From Pagrus major (Eukaryota > Chordata > Actinopteri > Spariformes > Sparidae), in assembly GCF_040436345.1 (NCBI RefSeq), contig NC_133221.1, positions 30,468,589 through 30,532,588 of the forward strand: a DNA stretch of 64,000 bases, given 5' to 3'. The notes under the pieces were generated by a model. That model ran no database searches. It was not told where the DNA came from and was given only the letters and a program-made list of their open reading frames with translations. Shown here piece after piece: positions 12,401 to 22,138 of this stretch. Position 1 is the first letter of the stretch; each line of letters starts with the position of its first letter. The translations under genes were made by a program, and so were the position numbers.

Positions 12401-12909
12401 ATCCTGTTACATGTACTCCATTACTCCCTAGGCCTGTTTGACTAAGGTCACTGTGTGGCCTGGCACAAGTTAAATCTCAGCAACATTCCTGTGACGTGGC
12501 CTGTGTCTGTTAAGGTGGAGGTTCACCAGTGTTTACTACATATGGTATATATAAAAAAGTAAACAAACTTTCCACCTAGTTCACACCTTCACACCAGTAG
12601 CCTGCCATATTTAAAAACAGCTCCATCTTGACTTTGCCCCACCTACTCTCTTCTTATTCAGAAGTTAAAGGCAGGGCAGCTGTTTTCATACAGTAGAACT
12701 GATGAAGCCTCTCTGATGAACACAAAGCACTTCTGCATTTTCTTTTCTTGACACTAAAATGTTTGTAGATGTGTGTGAGGGACAGAGAATAGAAACAAGG
12801 TGTACAAAAAGAAGGAAATGTTGGCGAGGAGGAGCAAATAAAAGCTTTGTGTAATAACAAATTACTTTACCAGTAATAGTGACGGTGATAGTGCAGGTTT
12901 TCTTTTCAT
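6431..12909 (-). CDS. tnfrsf14: TNF receptor superfamily member 14-like (HVEM-like) gene, 8 coding exons
   Basis: Seen: eight minus-strand segments join in phase through AG/GT splice sites: 12909-12871, 11842-11749, 11417-11292, 9573-9418, 7105-7018, 6930-6749, 6641-6610 and 6475-6431. The sum is 762 nt, or 253 residues plus stop. Order: hydrophobic signal peptide (about residues 1-23), cysteine-rich domains with typical TNFR spacing (about residues 25-165), a membrane helix rich in V, A and I (about residues 180-205), and a short basic then acidic tail. Family knowledge: TNFRSF14 is a type I membrane receptor on lymphoid cells that binds LIGHT, lymphotoxin-alpha, BTLA and CD160 and signals through TRAFs. 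Motifs such as STSCVPC, GTFM..PTGL, SDTVCEPLEGF and KPGT.S.DAECG resemble HVEM. Human HVEM is 283 residues, so this tail is shorter. Inference: orthology, helped by prkcz as neighbour. CD40 or another TNFRSF paralog is less likely. The last exon is the least certain. Confidence 0.8.
6610..6641 (-). CDS. tnfrsf14: tnfrsf14-like coding exon 7 (cytoplasmic)
   Basis: A 32-nt mini-exon between a TTTGTTACAG acceptor and a GTATGT donor that keeps the frame from the membrane exon. It encodes EKRRNSENGKP, a basic juxtamembrane piece. Its small size makes it less certain, but both splice sites are good. Confidence 0.6.
6749..6930 (-). CDS. tnfrsf14: tnfrsf14-like coding exon 6 (stalk and transmembrane helix)
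   Basis: 182 nt between a TCATTCCAG acceptor and a GTATGA donor. It encodes C-E-S-L..., the KPGTVSTDAECG stalk, then a strongly hydrophobic run of about 24 residues (V, I, A, L) followed by KKG. This is the single membrane-spanning segment with a basic stop-transfer end. Confidence 0.85.
7018..7105 (-). CDS. tnfrsf14: tnfrsf14-like coding exon 5 (CRD3)
   Basis: 88 nt between a TTTGTACAG acceptor and a GTAAGT donor. It encodes GTAQRDTECSDCSEGKYSDG and a CLSHTQ end, the classic exon of TNFRs that closes the third cysteine-rich domain (T..C..C..G.(F/Y)S). It ends with two bases of the Gln codon completed by the next exon. Confidence 0.85.
7340..8609 (-). mobile_element. Tc1-like transposon, left end lost
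   Basis: The right terminus matches the common teleost Tc1 end (..TATATTTTTGTTCAGTG, then TA at 8608-8609). The expected mirror terminus is absent on the left. A sub-terminal stretch at 7350-7381 (CCAGTCAGTATCTGG...) recurs inverted at 8280-8311, and the similarity stops abruptly near 7340. The left arm was therefore lost, probably by deletion or abortive insertion. It lies in intron 5 of the 8-exon receptor model, on the same strand as the gene. Confidence 0.85.
7352..8344 (-). pseudogene. Tc1-like transposase with one in-frame stop
   Basis: Read on the minus strand, about 330 codons stay in a single frame, broken only by TGA at 7930-7928. The N-half shows a helix-turn-helix region (RAVARELNVHFSTISRLQRR) and an arginine-rich linker. 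The C-half carries the DDE catalytic triad: FTDESRFSL, QHDDARPHVAR and SPDTSPTEHVWD. The stop sits next to WRLARWRG where CGA (Arg) would be usual, so a CpG-type C-to-T change is the simple explanation. Tc1 transposases are about 340 residues, so this copy is nearly full length and young, but inactive with one terminus missing. Confidence 0.85.
9418..9573 (-). CDS. tnfrsf14: tnfrsf14-like coding exon 4 (CRD2-CRD3)
   Basis: 156 nt between a GTGTTGCAG acceptor and a GTTGGT donor. It encodes a segment with SDTVCEPLEGFFC and TGCKPGQYI, which closely resemble the HVEM CRD2-CRD3 region (SDTVCEPLEGF is nearly diagnostic). A 51-codon open frame with a split codon at each end fits both flanking exons. 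Confidence 0.87.
9925..10990. mobile_element. Decayed non-autonomous Tc1-type element
   Basis: It begins TACACTGCTGCTCAAAAGTT with GGAATCAC after it and ends near 10990 with TTAACGGTAATGTA, the decayed mirror of that terminus. Interior text (TTCACCTGTGGAAATTCTAG, CTATGCTGGCCACTTC) matches widespread teleost Tc1-derived repeats. No transposase frame survives. It lies within intron 3 of the tnfrsf14-like gene. Confidence 0.65.
11292..11417 (-). CDS. tnfrsf14: tnfrsf14-like coding exon 3 (CRD1-CRD2)
   Basis: 126 nt between a TTTCAACAG acceptor and a GTAGAT donor, with codons split 1/2 at both ends, matching its neighbours. It encodes GYRVKTDC, then STSCVPCTEGTFMNQPTG and QCFPCTDC. These are the CRD2 cysteines and the T-S-C-V-P-C signature shared with HVEM. 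Confidence 0.85.
11749..11842 (-). CDS. tnfrsf14: tnfrsf14-like coding exon 2 (end of signal peptide, CRD1 start)
   Basis: Acceptor TTCTTCACAG precedes 11842 and donor GTAAGA follows 11749. It is 94 nt, phase 0 in and one base out. It encodes the last part of the signal peptide and the first cysteines of CRD1 (CHRAEYQTGNRCCPKCPV). The CC.KCP.G pattern is typical of CRD1 in HVEM, CD40 and related receptors. Confidence 0.8.
11940..12435. mobile_element. Degenerate GTAAC/TTACT-rich repeat in tnfrsf14-like intron 1
   Basis: Strings such as GTAATCAGTAATGTAAG and TGTAATCCTGTTACATGTAC recall the hAT-like family at 13762-15171. The ends are not well defined. Confidence 0.4.
12871..12909 (-). CDS. 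tnfrsf14: tnfrsf14-like coding exon 1 (start codon, signal peptide N-half)
   Basis: ATG at 12909-12907 opens MKRKPALSPSLLL. It ends in phase 0 at a GTAAAG donor (12870). Joined to the next exon it gives a basic N-terminus followed by a hydrophobic run (LLLILVM), as expected of a signal peptide. The containing exon may begin at 13005, where a TTTTCAG acceptor precedes it; that would make 13005-12910 5' UTR. The short ATG frame at 13005 ends quickly in TAA and is unlikely to be the receptor start. Confidence 0.6.
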
Positions 12910-13305
12910 TTTATACAGCTGGATCACAGTTTTTATAGGCTGAAGATGTCATCTCACTGAGTTTTATGATGAAGAGAGATATAAAATCCAAAAGGAGGAC
13001 ACCATCTGAAAAATAAAAGAAAACAGAATCCATGCAGAGATTAAACTAACTGCCAAGCAAACAGTTTATTTTGAGCTTTCTGCAGTGACCAGACATCTTA
13101 AATGTCACATAAATAAAAAAACCTGGCTAACCTGATTTTAAGGTAGAAACTGTCCACACATGAACAGGTAATTTGAAGCTGCTTGAGTGATTGTTTTTAA
13201 AAGGTGCATCTTGTAAGATCTGGACATAATTTTAGTTTAAAACACTCAAAAAATGACACAAACACAAAGATGTAGAAGGCTTTAGAAAAAACAGTCAGAA
13301 CACTA

Positions 13306-13580
13306 CACTGTTCACACTGTATATATCTGATTCTGATCACATCACTGTTCACACTGTATATATCTGATTCTGATCACATCACTGTTCACACTGTATATAT
13401 CTGATTCGGATCACATCACTGTTCACACTGTATATATCTGATTCTGATCACATCACTGTTCACACTGTATATATCTGATTCTGATCACATCACTGTTCAC
13501 ACTGTATATATCTGATTCTGATCACATCACTGTTCACACTGTATATATCTGATTCTGATCACATCACTGTTCACACTGTA
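13306..13580 (+). repeat. Minisatellite, 37-bp unit, about 7.4 copies
   Basis: Units start at 13306, 13343, 13380, 13417, 13454, 13491, 13528 and 13565 (partial). Each begins CACTGTTCACACTGTATATA. Copies are nearly identical; one (starting 13380) has GATTCGGATC for GATTCTGATC. The near-identity suggests recent amplification. Confidence 0.95.
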
Positions 13581-13761
13581 CAATAAACACATGTTCTGAT
13601 AAAAACAATGTGTCTGGACTCACTGGACTTTGACCAGTTTTCAACATGTTATCTCTGGTGACCACAGACGCTTTTTAACGTCTTCTCAACTGAAAATAGT
13701 TCACTGAGTAACTATTAGTCAGTGAGTGAGGATTCGGAGCCACCATGTGACTACTATCTAA

Positions 13762-15171
13762 CAGTGCTGGGTAACATTACTTTTAAAAGGTAACTCATTA
13801 CGTTACAAGATTACTGCCATTAAAAAGTAACTTGTTAAGTGACTGCGTTCTCTACTGAGAAAAGTAACGTGAGTTACCAAAAAGTACAGTAAAACTCTTT
13901 TGTGACTCACGCTTGTGTGTTATATTGTCCAGACGGCGTGTTGCCAGCTGTACATGTACCTTTGAATGTACTGACTCTACCGTCATTGTGTAGCCTTCTT
14001 AACGGCCCACAGTCGGTAAGTCCCAGCCTGATAATAGGAATGACAGATGTACTATAACATTTACAGCTCTGAGTTTGTATCAATCTGACAGTGACCTGTG
14101 CAGAGGCATACAGTACTAGGCCCAACTGTGACAGTGAAAACAATACAACGCGGGCTCTGATAGCCTGTTACATGATGTTTAAAAATAAAACTAATGAACC
14201 CGCAAACTATGAGTGCTGACATAGAGATGATAGAAGTACAAATATAATGAAAGTTGCCTTGGCTTTTTTTTTTTCAAAACACACAAGTTATTACTGTTAA
14301 CGCATTACAAAAGCAACATGTTACAGTAATATATTTCTTTTAGCAGTAATAGAGTAATTTAACGTGCTACTAATGATACTTCAGTAACATATCACAGTTA
14401 TGTCACGTAACGTGTTGCAATCCATGTTACTGACTGAAGTGAAGTGTTTGTTGTTTTTTTAAGAATCCATCCACACCAACACGACCATATTAATATAGGC
14501 TCTGAGTGTTTAATACAGCCGAGCAGATCAGTTCTTTGTTAACTGTCATGTCATTATAGGCTACATTATAGAAGGTACAGGTCTGTTGTCTTTCATATGA
14601 CTGAGCCTACAATTCAAAATCTTTATTCCTATCATCTCATAATATATCAGACTGTGATCCTTAGTCTGCCTGCTGATCACTGAGTCCAAGGACATTCCTT
14701 TATTTAGAAAGATCTCGGCTATCTAAGTGTTCTATAGAGGTTATCTGGGCTTTTTGTTGAAAGTAACTAAGGAGTAGTGAAATAAGTAATAAATTACTCT
14801 ACGCAGACAGTAATATTGTAACATAATACATTACTTTAAAATGAAGGTAACCAGTAATATGTAATACATTTCATTTTGAAAGTAACTTGCCCAACACTGC
14901 ACTGCAAACTATATAAGTGCATTCTTTTCAAACACAGACTCACTCAGCCAATGTCCTGCTCTCTACTTTACTCTGTTTCAAAGTAGTGATTGTAACGCAG
15001 GAGAAGAGAGAAGTCTCCTCAGACAGCTGGTTCCTCTTGGGGGGTAAGGACGAGACTTCCAAGGCTAAGAAGTCTCTCCATAATGGATTACTTGAATTAC
15101 AGAACTAATGCGTTGCGTTACTCGTTACAAGAAAAAAACGGATTACTTTTTTGCAAGTTACCCCAACACTG
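13762..15171. mobile_element. hAT-like element with perfect 8-bp target duplication
   Basis: The left end CAGTGCTGGGTAAC and right end GTTACCCCAACACTG are inverted repeats. Directly flanking them are identical 8-bp direct repeats CTATCTAA (13754-13761 and 15172-15179). An 8-bp duplication and a CAGTG-type terminus are hAT hallmarks. The 1410-bp body is rich in GTAAC/TTACT strings. It also has an extra internal terminus (CCCAACACTG near 14900), suggesting a nested or chimeric copy. No intact transposase was seen. Confidence 0.8.
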
Positions 15172-15471
15172 CTATCTAATTATATCCGCCTGCATTTATT
15201 CTTTCCTTTACTTTTATATTATATATATACTGACCTCGATGTTCTCACCGTCTCACCGGGTCAAACTTCATTGTTCGTCTTCATTTCTAACCTCCTGTAC
15301 CTTCATGGAGCCAGACAGACGTCACAGTCACACAGAAAGAGCAGCTCCGATCAGCAGCAACACTTATAATAAACTATATACATGTAATACACGAGCCATA
15401 ACGACACACACTTCAACAGTGTGACAATGTGTTAGCATCTTTAAAGAAAAGAAATAAGATACAGAACATAC

Positions 15472-15620
15472 CGTGTGACGAACAAGACTGCGCACTTTGT
15501 GTCCGTGAAGCGAAGGAGGACGTTTTAACCTTTCAAAATAAAGGTCTGTGGTGGAGCATGAATTGCACTGAAGAGGCTGTAAAACTCTAACGTGACCTGT
15601 CACATCAACATCACAGTAGG
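15472..15620 (-). promoter_or_regulatory. tnfrsf14: Possible 5' UTR exon and promoter area of the tnfrsf14-like gene
   Basis: Upstream of the signal-peptide exon on the minus strand, GTCACACG is followed by a GTATGT donor at 15471. This would splice to the acceptor at 13006 and leave the hAT-like element (13762-15171) in the first intron. No start codon or TATA box was fixed. Confidence 0.3.
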
Positions 15621-15621
15621 A

Positions 15622-17250
15622 CAGTACTGCTTCTATGATCTTCACACAATAACACCAGAGCACAATATGTTCTGTTTAATTTGTCGGCCAAATCACCTAC
15701 AATCACCTCCAGTACCTATTGATAGAGCATTTCTGAAGCTCTTATTCTGAAGGACTTGAAAGTGAAAGAGATTTGAAGAGATGGAATTCCCCTGCTCTGT
15801 AATAAAGAAAAACAAAATCCCTCCCCAAAAAAAACAAGTCAAAGCAAAAGAAGACAATCTTCTTTTGCTGTGACATTCTGATAACAACAAACATGGATTC
15901 AGATGATATGACTGCAGGGTTGCACTGAAAAGCTAATTTATTTCATGTTACTCACTGGACTACATGAAGATAAGCCTCCATTGTTGGGGCTGTGTATAAA
16001 CAAGTGGTTGTGTTGTAGCTATAAAGCTGGGGTGGGATGTTGAAATTGAGGAACTAAAAAAAGACAAATGTGATTTCATGTACACCTCAGCACACTGTGA
16101 TAGAGCAAATTCTTGGTTGTGTGATTTCCTCTCCTAACATACACCCTTCTGTTACTGATATAAATTTGGAGATTGTCAATGTGGTCTGAGACTTTTGGAC
16201 TCTATATAAACATGTTTACTCAGCTTCGAGCTTGAAGGTGTATTGTTATGCTGTGGAATCCACAGGTGGGTGTTGCTCAGTGACTATAGCCATTACCTGC
16301 ATACCTACATAAAGATTTGCCCCAGTCTGGTTGAGTAGCACTTTGTTTTGTTTTTTTATTGAACACCACAATCACAAACAACAGCAGTGAAGCAGGAGTC
16401 AGATTTCACTTATAATATGAAGGAGTAAGGAGAGTTGACTGACACGATGTTGACGATGTTTCTTGACCAACAAATAGCAATATGGAATGTTTTTGTTTTT
16501 AAATATAATCCTTTTCATAGACTTCTTTAAAAACTGATTGTTTAGGTAATTTAGTGTGTGAGCTCTTTTCCTCTTGTGTCTCCAATTTAACACCGTCAAC
16601 GTTACATTACACACAAGCAGATGTTCACTGTGTCGTCTTGTTGCTTTCTTATGTGATACTCTATAACACTTCTGCAGATAATCCTCAGTTAATTGTGAGA
16701 CTGTCAGTTTTTATAAGCTCTTGTCTTTGAATTCTTCCTTCAGCTAACTGTGCTGTGTCTCCACAAATTGAATTATCCTCATGCATGCCACAATTCCACA
16801 GATGTCTTGCAGGGGCAGTTCTTCATATGGGCATTTGTGGAGGGGCAGCATGAGAGCCCACAGAAAAAAAGCAAGCGGACAGTCGCCCACAGTAACCGGC
16901 TCTGTAGCAGCCTCCTCTGGGCTTATCTTGTCATCTCAGCGGGTCGACCCCGGTACTGACCTGTACGGGCTGCTTTTAATTTGTTTGCATTCATTTCCTC
17001 TGTTTATTGCTCAAAGGTAGCTGTTCCTCACCTCTGATCTTTGTGCCGAGCCATGTCTCCTTAGCAATAACTAGTGTATGTCTGTGGGTGTGTGTATGTT
17101 TGTGTGTGTGGGGGTGTATGTATGTCAGTATGTCTATGTATGTACGTGAGTGTGTATGTAACTGTGTATTTGTGTGTATGTTTATGGGTGTGGGAGGCTT
17201 GGGGTTTTTATGATGTTGTCTTGCTCTGTTTGTTTGTTTTTATCCTCTGT
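15622..17250. other. Intergenic, no gene seen
   Basis: Low-complexity TG-rich stretch at 17075-17185. Remaining ATG frames are short and unrecognised. Confidence 0.5.
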
Positions 17251-17254
17251 GAGG

Positions 17255-17330
17255 CACTTTGTGCTGCAAAACTGCATGAAAAGTGCCATATAAATAAAGA
17301 TTGATTTGATTTTGATTTGATTTGAATTAC
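17255..17330 (+). mobile_element. Retroelement 3' tail (GATTT repeats)
   Basis: AAGTGCCATATAAATAAAG is followed by (TTGATTTGAT)n. This is the typical 3' end of teleost L2-class LINEs and SINEs that share their tails. Upstream sequence (16745-17250) may belong to the same copy but is not certain. Confidence 0.5.
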
Positions 17331-17546
17331 AGGTCAAGTCAATTATGTCATGTTGCCGTGTGGGGAGTGGGCGGCTGGGCGCCCTCCGTTTTTTCTAAAG
17401 GTGCGTCTGCTGCTGCTGAGTCTCATATACAGAGGTTGAGGAAGAAGAGGAAGGGGGATTCATCTTATAGTGCACAACTAATGAAGTTATTAGGCTAAAG
17501 TCAATCACATCACAAATTGCTTCCAAATAAAGCACATTTCAGTTAT

Positions 17547-17600
<54 letters not shown>

Positions 17601-17601
17601 T
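17547..17601 (+). repeat. (TAGA)n microsatellite
   Basis: About 13-14 uninterrupted GATA units at the tail side of the minus-strand LINE fragment. Confidence 0.95.
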
Positions 17602-18030
17602 CTACTATATACAAAAAACCATAAAGTAATATATACAATAATATGCTTAAGTAGCTATAAAATAAAATAAAATACTGAGGTATCAAAAAAAAAGGTAAGT
17701 CGCACATAAGGTGCAGTATTTACGGTAATAATAATTTAAAGTGCATTGTTTGTGTATTTTGGAGTGTGTGTTATAAAGTCTGATGGCACCAGGTAGGAAT
17801 GATTTCCTGTGCCGTTCCTTAAGGCAGCAGGGTTGAATGAGTCTGTTGCTGAAGCTGCTCTTAAGCTTGTCCAGAGTTTTGTGGAGGGGATGAGAGACAT
17901 TGTCCATGATAGCCAGTAGTTTTGCCAGCATCCTGTCCTCCACCACCTCCTCCAGGGTGACACGCTTAGTTTAGCCCCCTGAGTCAGGGGGCTGAAGGTG
18001 AGGTTCGCCCAGGGCGTATTGCAAGCTAGG
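17547..18030 (-). mobile_element. LINE 3' fragment with GATA-rich tail
   Basis: On the minus strand, a frame ending near 17750 reads HPLHKTLDKLKSSFSNRL and then ERHRKSFLPGAIRLYN, the conserved C-terminus of L2/Rex1-like LINE ORF2. The (TATC)n microsatellite at 17547-17601 follows it on that strand and may derive from the element's tail. It is 5'-truncated. Confidence 0.65.
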
Positions 18031-18819
18031 ACCGCCACTGTCTTCCCGGGCACCTAGTATGTGAGTACAGATCTTGCACTGTTTTAAACAGCATTGTCAT
18101 GTACATGTGTGCATGTCCAATTTTTTTTTTATCCACGCAGACAAACAGCAAAGCACATCAGCAGTTCACTCACCCATAAATGATTCAGTGTTTGTCTCTG
18201 CTGTCTACATTATTGAAGTACACTCCCATCAAACTGTTGATTCTTGCCACATGGATGTTTTGAGCAAGACGCCCTTTTTGGCAAGTGTCAGCCATAATAT
18301 CTGAACGAGCCTTCTCCATGGCCTGGAGGAGGTAAACATGGATGTAGGAGTCAAGACCTTCCATTGCCATGTCAATGCATTTTGCTTGGACCTCATCAGT
18401 TGCTGCTTGTATTCTATTTTTTGAAATCTTGTGTTGTTTTGTTTAATTTTTAACATTTTAGTTCCCTAATAACTATTATATAAGTACATCTTTGTGTCAA
18501 AATGATTCAGATAATGACAGTGAATAACTCTCAGTCGTCATTATCATTACATAAGAACTCAAGTCAGACCACATCCATCTCTGACCTCGGCCTCCATTGT
18601 GAGCTGAACTGCACACCTGTAAAGTGCACAGTGTCATGGTGACAAAAATGTGAAACTGCTTCTGTGGTAGTTCATGCTACATTAAGTGTCTCCAGGACCA
18701 CATTTTCATTCTGCCAGGCTGGTTATGGACATCAGACCACTGTAAAACTGTGCACTCCGGACATCTAGTGGCTGAAATCTTTGAAAGTTAATCACTTATT
18801 AATTTCATTAAAGCCATTT

Positions 18820-18975
18820 AGAGGAGCACTATGTAGGTAATGAGGTAATAATACAAACTCAGAAATATTTATCTTTTCCATAACTGAATGAACAAGCTGT
18901 TTGAAGCTAGAAAGGTGGCAGGGTCCGCCACGTATAACTAAGTAAAACAGTATGAAATTGTGTTGAATTGTGAAT
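18820..18975. mobile_element. MITE family A fragment
   Basis: Contains GAGGAGCACTATGTAG, GGTAATAATACAAACTCAG and GGTGGCAGGGTCCGCC, the reverse-complement form of the family markers. Confidence 0.55.
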
Positions 18976-19129
18976 AATTCATATAATGAGATAAAAAATG
19001 CTTTATTAAACTTAAACTTAACTACAATACGACCAACACATGAAAGTAATGACAGTATAAAATATTTCTGATATTTTCAGTCATTGTAGTGACACATGAA
19101 CTGTAGGGAAAAACAGGTGGAAAGGAATG

Positions 19130-19385
19130 TTACCCAAAGATCCTCCCAAAGCTCTTTACTCCTTTTTAAAGACAAAATCGTCACTGTGGCTGCTGAGCTC
19201 AAAGAGTTAGTGTGCACCCTGTCTTTCATTTTCATTTTTAAAAAACAAGTCCTCATCTACTTCAGTTGTTTAGGAGAATGCTGCAACACTGTTTTGCTGT
19301 GAAGCTCCAGAAATATTTTGTGGACTATAAGGGTGAGTAGATAATGACTGAATTTTTATTTTTCGGGTGAACTGTTCCTTTAAAG
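19130..19385. mobile_element. MITE copy with GGTGAACTGTTCCTTTAA end
   Basis: It shares GAGTAGATAATGACTGAATT and the right terminus with the element at 28523-30375, and AAAATCGTCACTGTGGCTG with AAAATCTTCACTGTAGCTG near 30215. ATG frames over it are chance. Confidence 0.5.
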
Positions 19386-19514
19386 AGCTGCAGGGTTTCT
19401 CTTTAAACGCTGCAGCATGTTTCCTCTCTTACATAATAAAAATTAAGACATTTTTTGGTCTAAAACAAAAAGAATTCACAGGCCATATATGTAATGAGTA
19501 TTTCTGCTGTCTAG

Positions 19515-19613
19515 GCCATCAAAGACATCATAGACAGGCTGAAGCCCTGCCTGCAGGCCTTCACTGACAGCAGTAATGAAGGCAATGACACTCCAGCACA
19601 CACTTTCACATGA
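19515..19613 (+). CDS. Possible terminal exon of an unidentified gene
   Basis: After TATTTCTGCTGTCTAG (good acceptor, ending at 19514) the frame reads AIKDIIDRLKPCLQAFTDSS followed by about 12 residues and TGA. The amphipathic helix-like content looks protein-coding. No recognised family, and no convincing upstream exon between the MITE copies on its left. It could be a pseudoexon. Confidence 0.25.
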   Translation, partial: AIKDIIDRLKPCLQAFTDSSNEGNDTPAHTFT

Positions 19614-20430
19614 CACGTATACTCACAGCCCTCATCATCAAACTTATTGATTACTTACCCACTCAGGAGAAGGACTCAGACAACATCACATCTCAGCAAC
19701 TTGGGTCAGTTTTGTGAAAAGGAGGAAGTTAAAGTGACAGGATACATGTGATGCATCTCCTCTGTAGACAGACCTCATGTCCCAGGGTACAGGATGGCCC
19801 TTTAATGTTCTTACCTGATTGTTGATGACGACAGTCTCTGAGGACAGAGCTGATACTCGTCTGTCCCACAGAGACTTCACTCTCCAAGGCTGTAGACTTC
19901 TTGTTAATCACCATGTCCCCAGCAGGGGGAGCCTCATACTTCCCATGGTGCACGTCATCTTTACATGACCAAACCTCCCAGATCAGCTGAGGTGGTATCA
20001 GGGGAATGGAAGATGGAGGCATTGCTAGAGGAGCACCGTTTACTTTTTAATATCTCCAGTGATTTTCATGGAAAACTTGTGTTGATACCTTTCAGGCAAA
20101 ACGCAAATAAGCTGGTTTATGAATAATAAATGCCTAAAAACTCATCTTCTGCAGGGGCTATTTGTCCATAATCAAATACAAACCAGAAATCAAAAGGCTA
20201 CTGATGCACCACGGAAAGAATTGCACACAGGTGAACACAGGTGAGCAAACTACTTGCACTAAGAAAATTAAACAAAATAAGAACAAACAAATTGAATATC
20301 TGTTTGTAATTCCCTAAGCTACAAACAAGCACACACAAAACATAAGCTAGTTATTAATACATAATAATCAGGTCAGAAAAATAGACTATTGATGGTGGAG
20401 TGTTGAGGAGAGATGCTGCTCTGTAGTCTG

Positions 20431-20636
20431 GTGGTACAGCAGCAGATACTCTGTATCTGTTGTCAGGTGGCAGCAGATACTCTGTATCTGTTGTCAGGTG
20501 GCAGCAGATACTCTGTATCTGTTGTCAGGTGGCAGCAGATACTCTGTATCTGTTGTCAGGTGGCAGCAGATACTCTGTATCTGTTTTCAGGTGGCAGCAG
20601 ATACTTCTGTATCTGTTGTCAGGTGGCAGCAGGGTG
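20431..20636 (+). repeat. Minisatellite, 31-bp unit, about 6.5 copies
   Basis: Units start at 20467, 20498, 20529, 20560 and 20591, with a variant first unit at 20431. Each begins GTGGCAGCAGATACTCTGTA. One unit has a 1-bp insertion. Because 31 is not a multiple of three, the open frames that cross it are not coding repeats. Confidence 0.95.
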
Positions 20637-21089
20637 AACAGACTGTGGCTGGGTGGGTGTTGTCTTTTAGTACCTTTGGGCAGATATCGTGCAGACATCT
20701 CACTTCATGCTTTGAACAAACCATTCCAGTTTGTGATGTTTCCAGTCAGGATGCTTTCTATTGCCTTTTCTGTGCTTTTCTATTCTTTAGCAGAGTGGTG
20801 ATGACCATACCAGGTTGTCTGTGACAGCTGTATGCAACACAGGCTAGCATTCAATCTGAAATGAAGGGAAACAAATTACCTCAACAAAATGTGTTGTTGT
20901 TGTTTCCTTTATTTCAATTTGAATAATTTTCATGATTTTTTTTTTTATTCCTGTCTGCAAATATTATTACTGGCAAAAAAATGTCACACTTTCATTTTTT
21001 AGTTGCTCAAGAAAGTCAAAACAGGGGTAAACGTGTGATGCATTAGTTCAGAGCTTGAGGATTTCTAACAGATGGTTAATAAAGATTTT

Positions 21090-21330
21090 GTGCTGGTTCG
21101 ATTCCCAGGCTGCAAGTTTAAGTATCCTTGAGCAAGATACTGAACCCCAAATTGCTCTGCCCTGATGTTGGCCATTTGACTGGAGACTGGAGAAGCAGTA
21201 TGGAAATGCAAGTCCATGAACTCATTGTTGTTCATCAGTCAACCAGCAGGTGATGCTTGGCAGCTGCTTTCTGGTAGTGGAGGCCTCGACCACCTTGTGT
21301 CCATGAAATATACTGTATTCATTGTCTTAG
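21090..21330 (+). mobile_element. tRNA-derived SINE-like repeat, second copy
   Basis: Contains the B-box-like GGTTCGATTCCCAGGC and CCTTGAGCAAGATACTGAAC, then CCCAAATTGCTCTGCC, phrases found in many teleost SINE-like repeats. Confidence 0.5.
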
Positions 21331-21659
21331 CCTATTTTTGAGTTATCTTCTCTTACAGCACACTGGAAAACATTTTCCAATCAGGCTGTTCAATAATTGT
21401 TGACTATTGTTAAAACATATTTACTCAAAATGTTGTTGACATTGTTAATTACTTATACCAGGGAATGAAAAGAGGCCACCGATGACAACATGACAAGGAG
21501 ACTACAGTAAGAGAGGTAATACCATAAAGAAGATGAGTAAGGAGTCATTAGTGAGTATACACATCACCTGTGTGAGGATATGAGATATTGTAGGAAATAT
21601 ACCATCAATAAAAGTTCGTCATAAACTCCCTCTGCCTGACCATAAACGGTGTCAAATCC

Positions 21660-22138
21660 CTTTCCTGATTATAACAGACTTTTCCCCTGGGGCAAGTCAA
21701 CAAGCCCCGTTAGAAATAAGGGGACAGGAGAATTTGGAATCGGTAACCATAGTGAGCCAAGAAACTGTGTCAAGCCAGCCAGAGTTCGCTCTCGCGGGAT
21801 CAGGCGTTAGGAGGTTTCCGTTTCAAAATAACAGCCCGACTCTCAACCAAATCCCATTGCATCGTGCTTTCGTCGGTATGTGTTTTATTTTGAGACGTGA
21901 AACCGGAAATGGTTATGTTAACCGGGCCGCTTTGATACCTCCTCCGCCAGAGAAGCCTCTAATGTCGTCTAAACGAAAGAAACTTCAGAGTACCTCGATA
22001 AGTTTTCCTTCGGGAGTGTTGGACCAAACGTCGCTCCTGGCTGTAAACCTTTATCCTCCGACGTGAGCGGGTGACACAGCTAGTTTTGGGCCTGTCCCGT
22101 TACCGGTGGGCTAGTTGGGAGGTACACTTAACAGTTCA
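21660..22138 (+). promoter_or_regulatory. prkcz: Likely prkcz promoter and 5' UTR (CpG-rich)
   Basis: CpG dinucleotides are visibly dense here (CTCGCGGG, GTCGTC, CGGGCCGC, CCTCCGACG), unlike the CpG-poor surroundings. The stretch directly precedes the prkcz start codon. A 110-codon ATG frame at 21734-22066 has no recognised similarity and is probably fortuitous in the leader. No TATA box is obvious, as is usual for CpG-type promoters. Confidence 0.6.

Noticed and set aside
13003..13005. ATG at the presumed exon start as the receptor start codon
   Set aside because: Its frame hits TAA after 13 codons; the ATG at 12909 joins in phase to the signal peptide exon.
13306..13580. CRISPR-like direct repeats
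   Set aside because: Units are head to tail with no unique spacers, in a vertebrate intron. It is a minisatellite.
20413..20824. Repetitive open frames (VRWQQILCIC-like) across the minisatellite
   Set aside because: The 31-bp unit shifts frame every copy, so all three frames stay open by composition. This is not a protein repeat.
21734..22066. 110-codon ATG frame just before prkcz
   Set aside because: It lies in the CpG-rich leader, ends before the prkcz ATG, and shows no recognised similarity. Chance frames are expected in GC-richer DNA.
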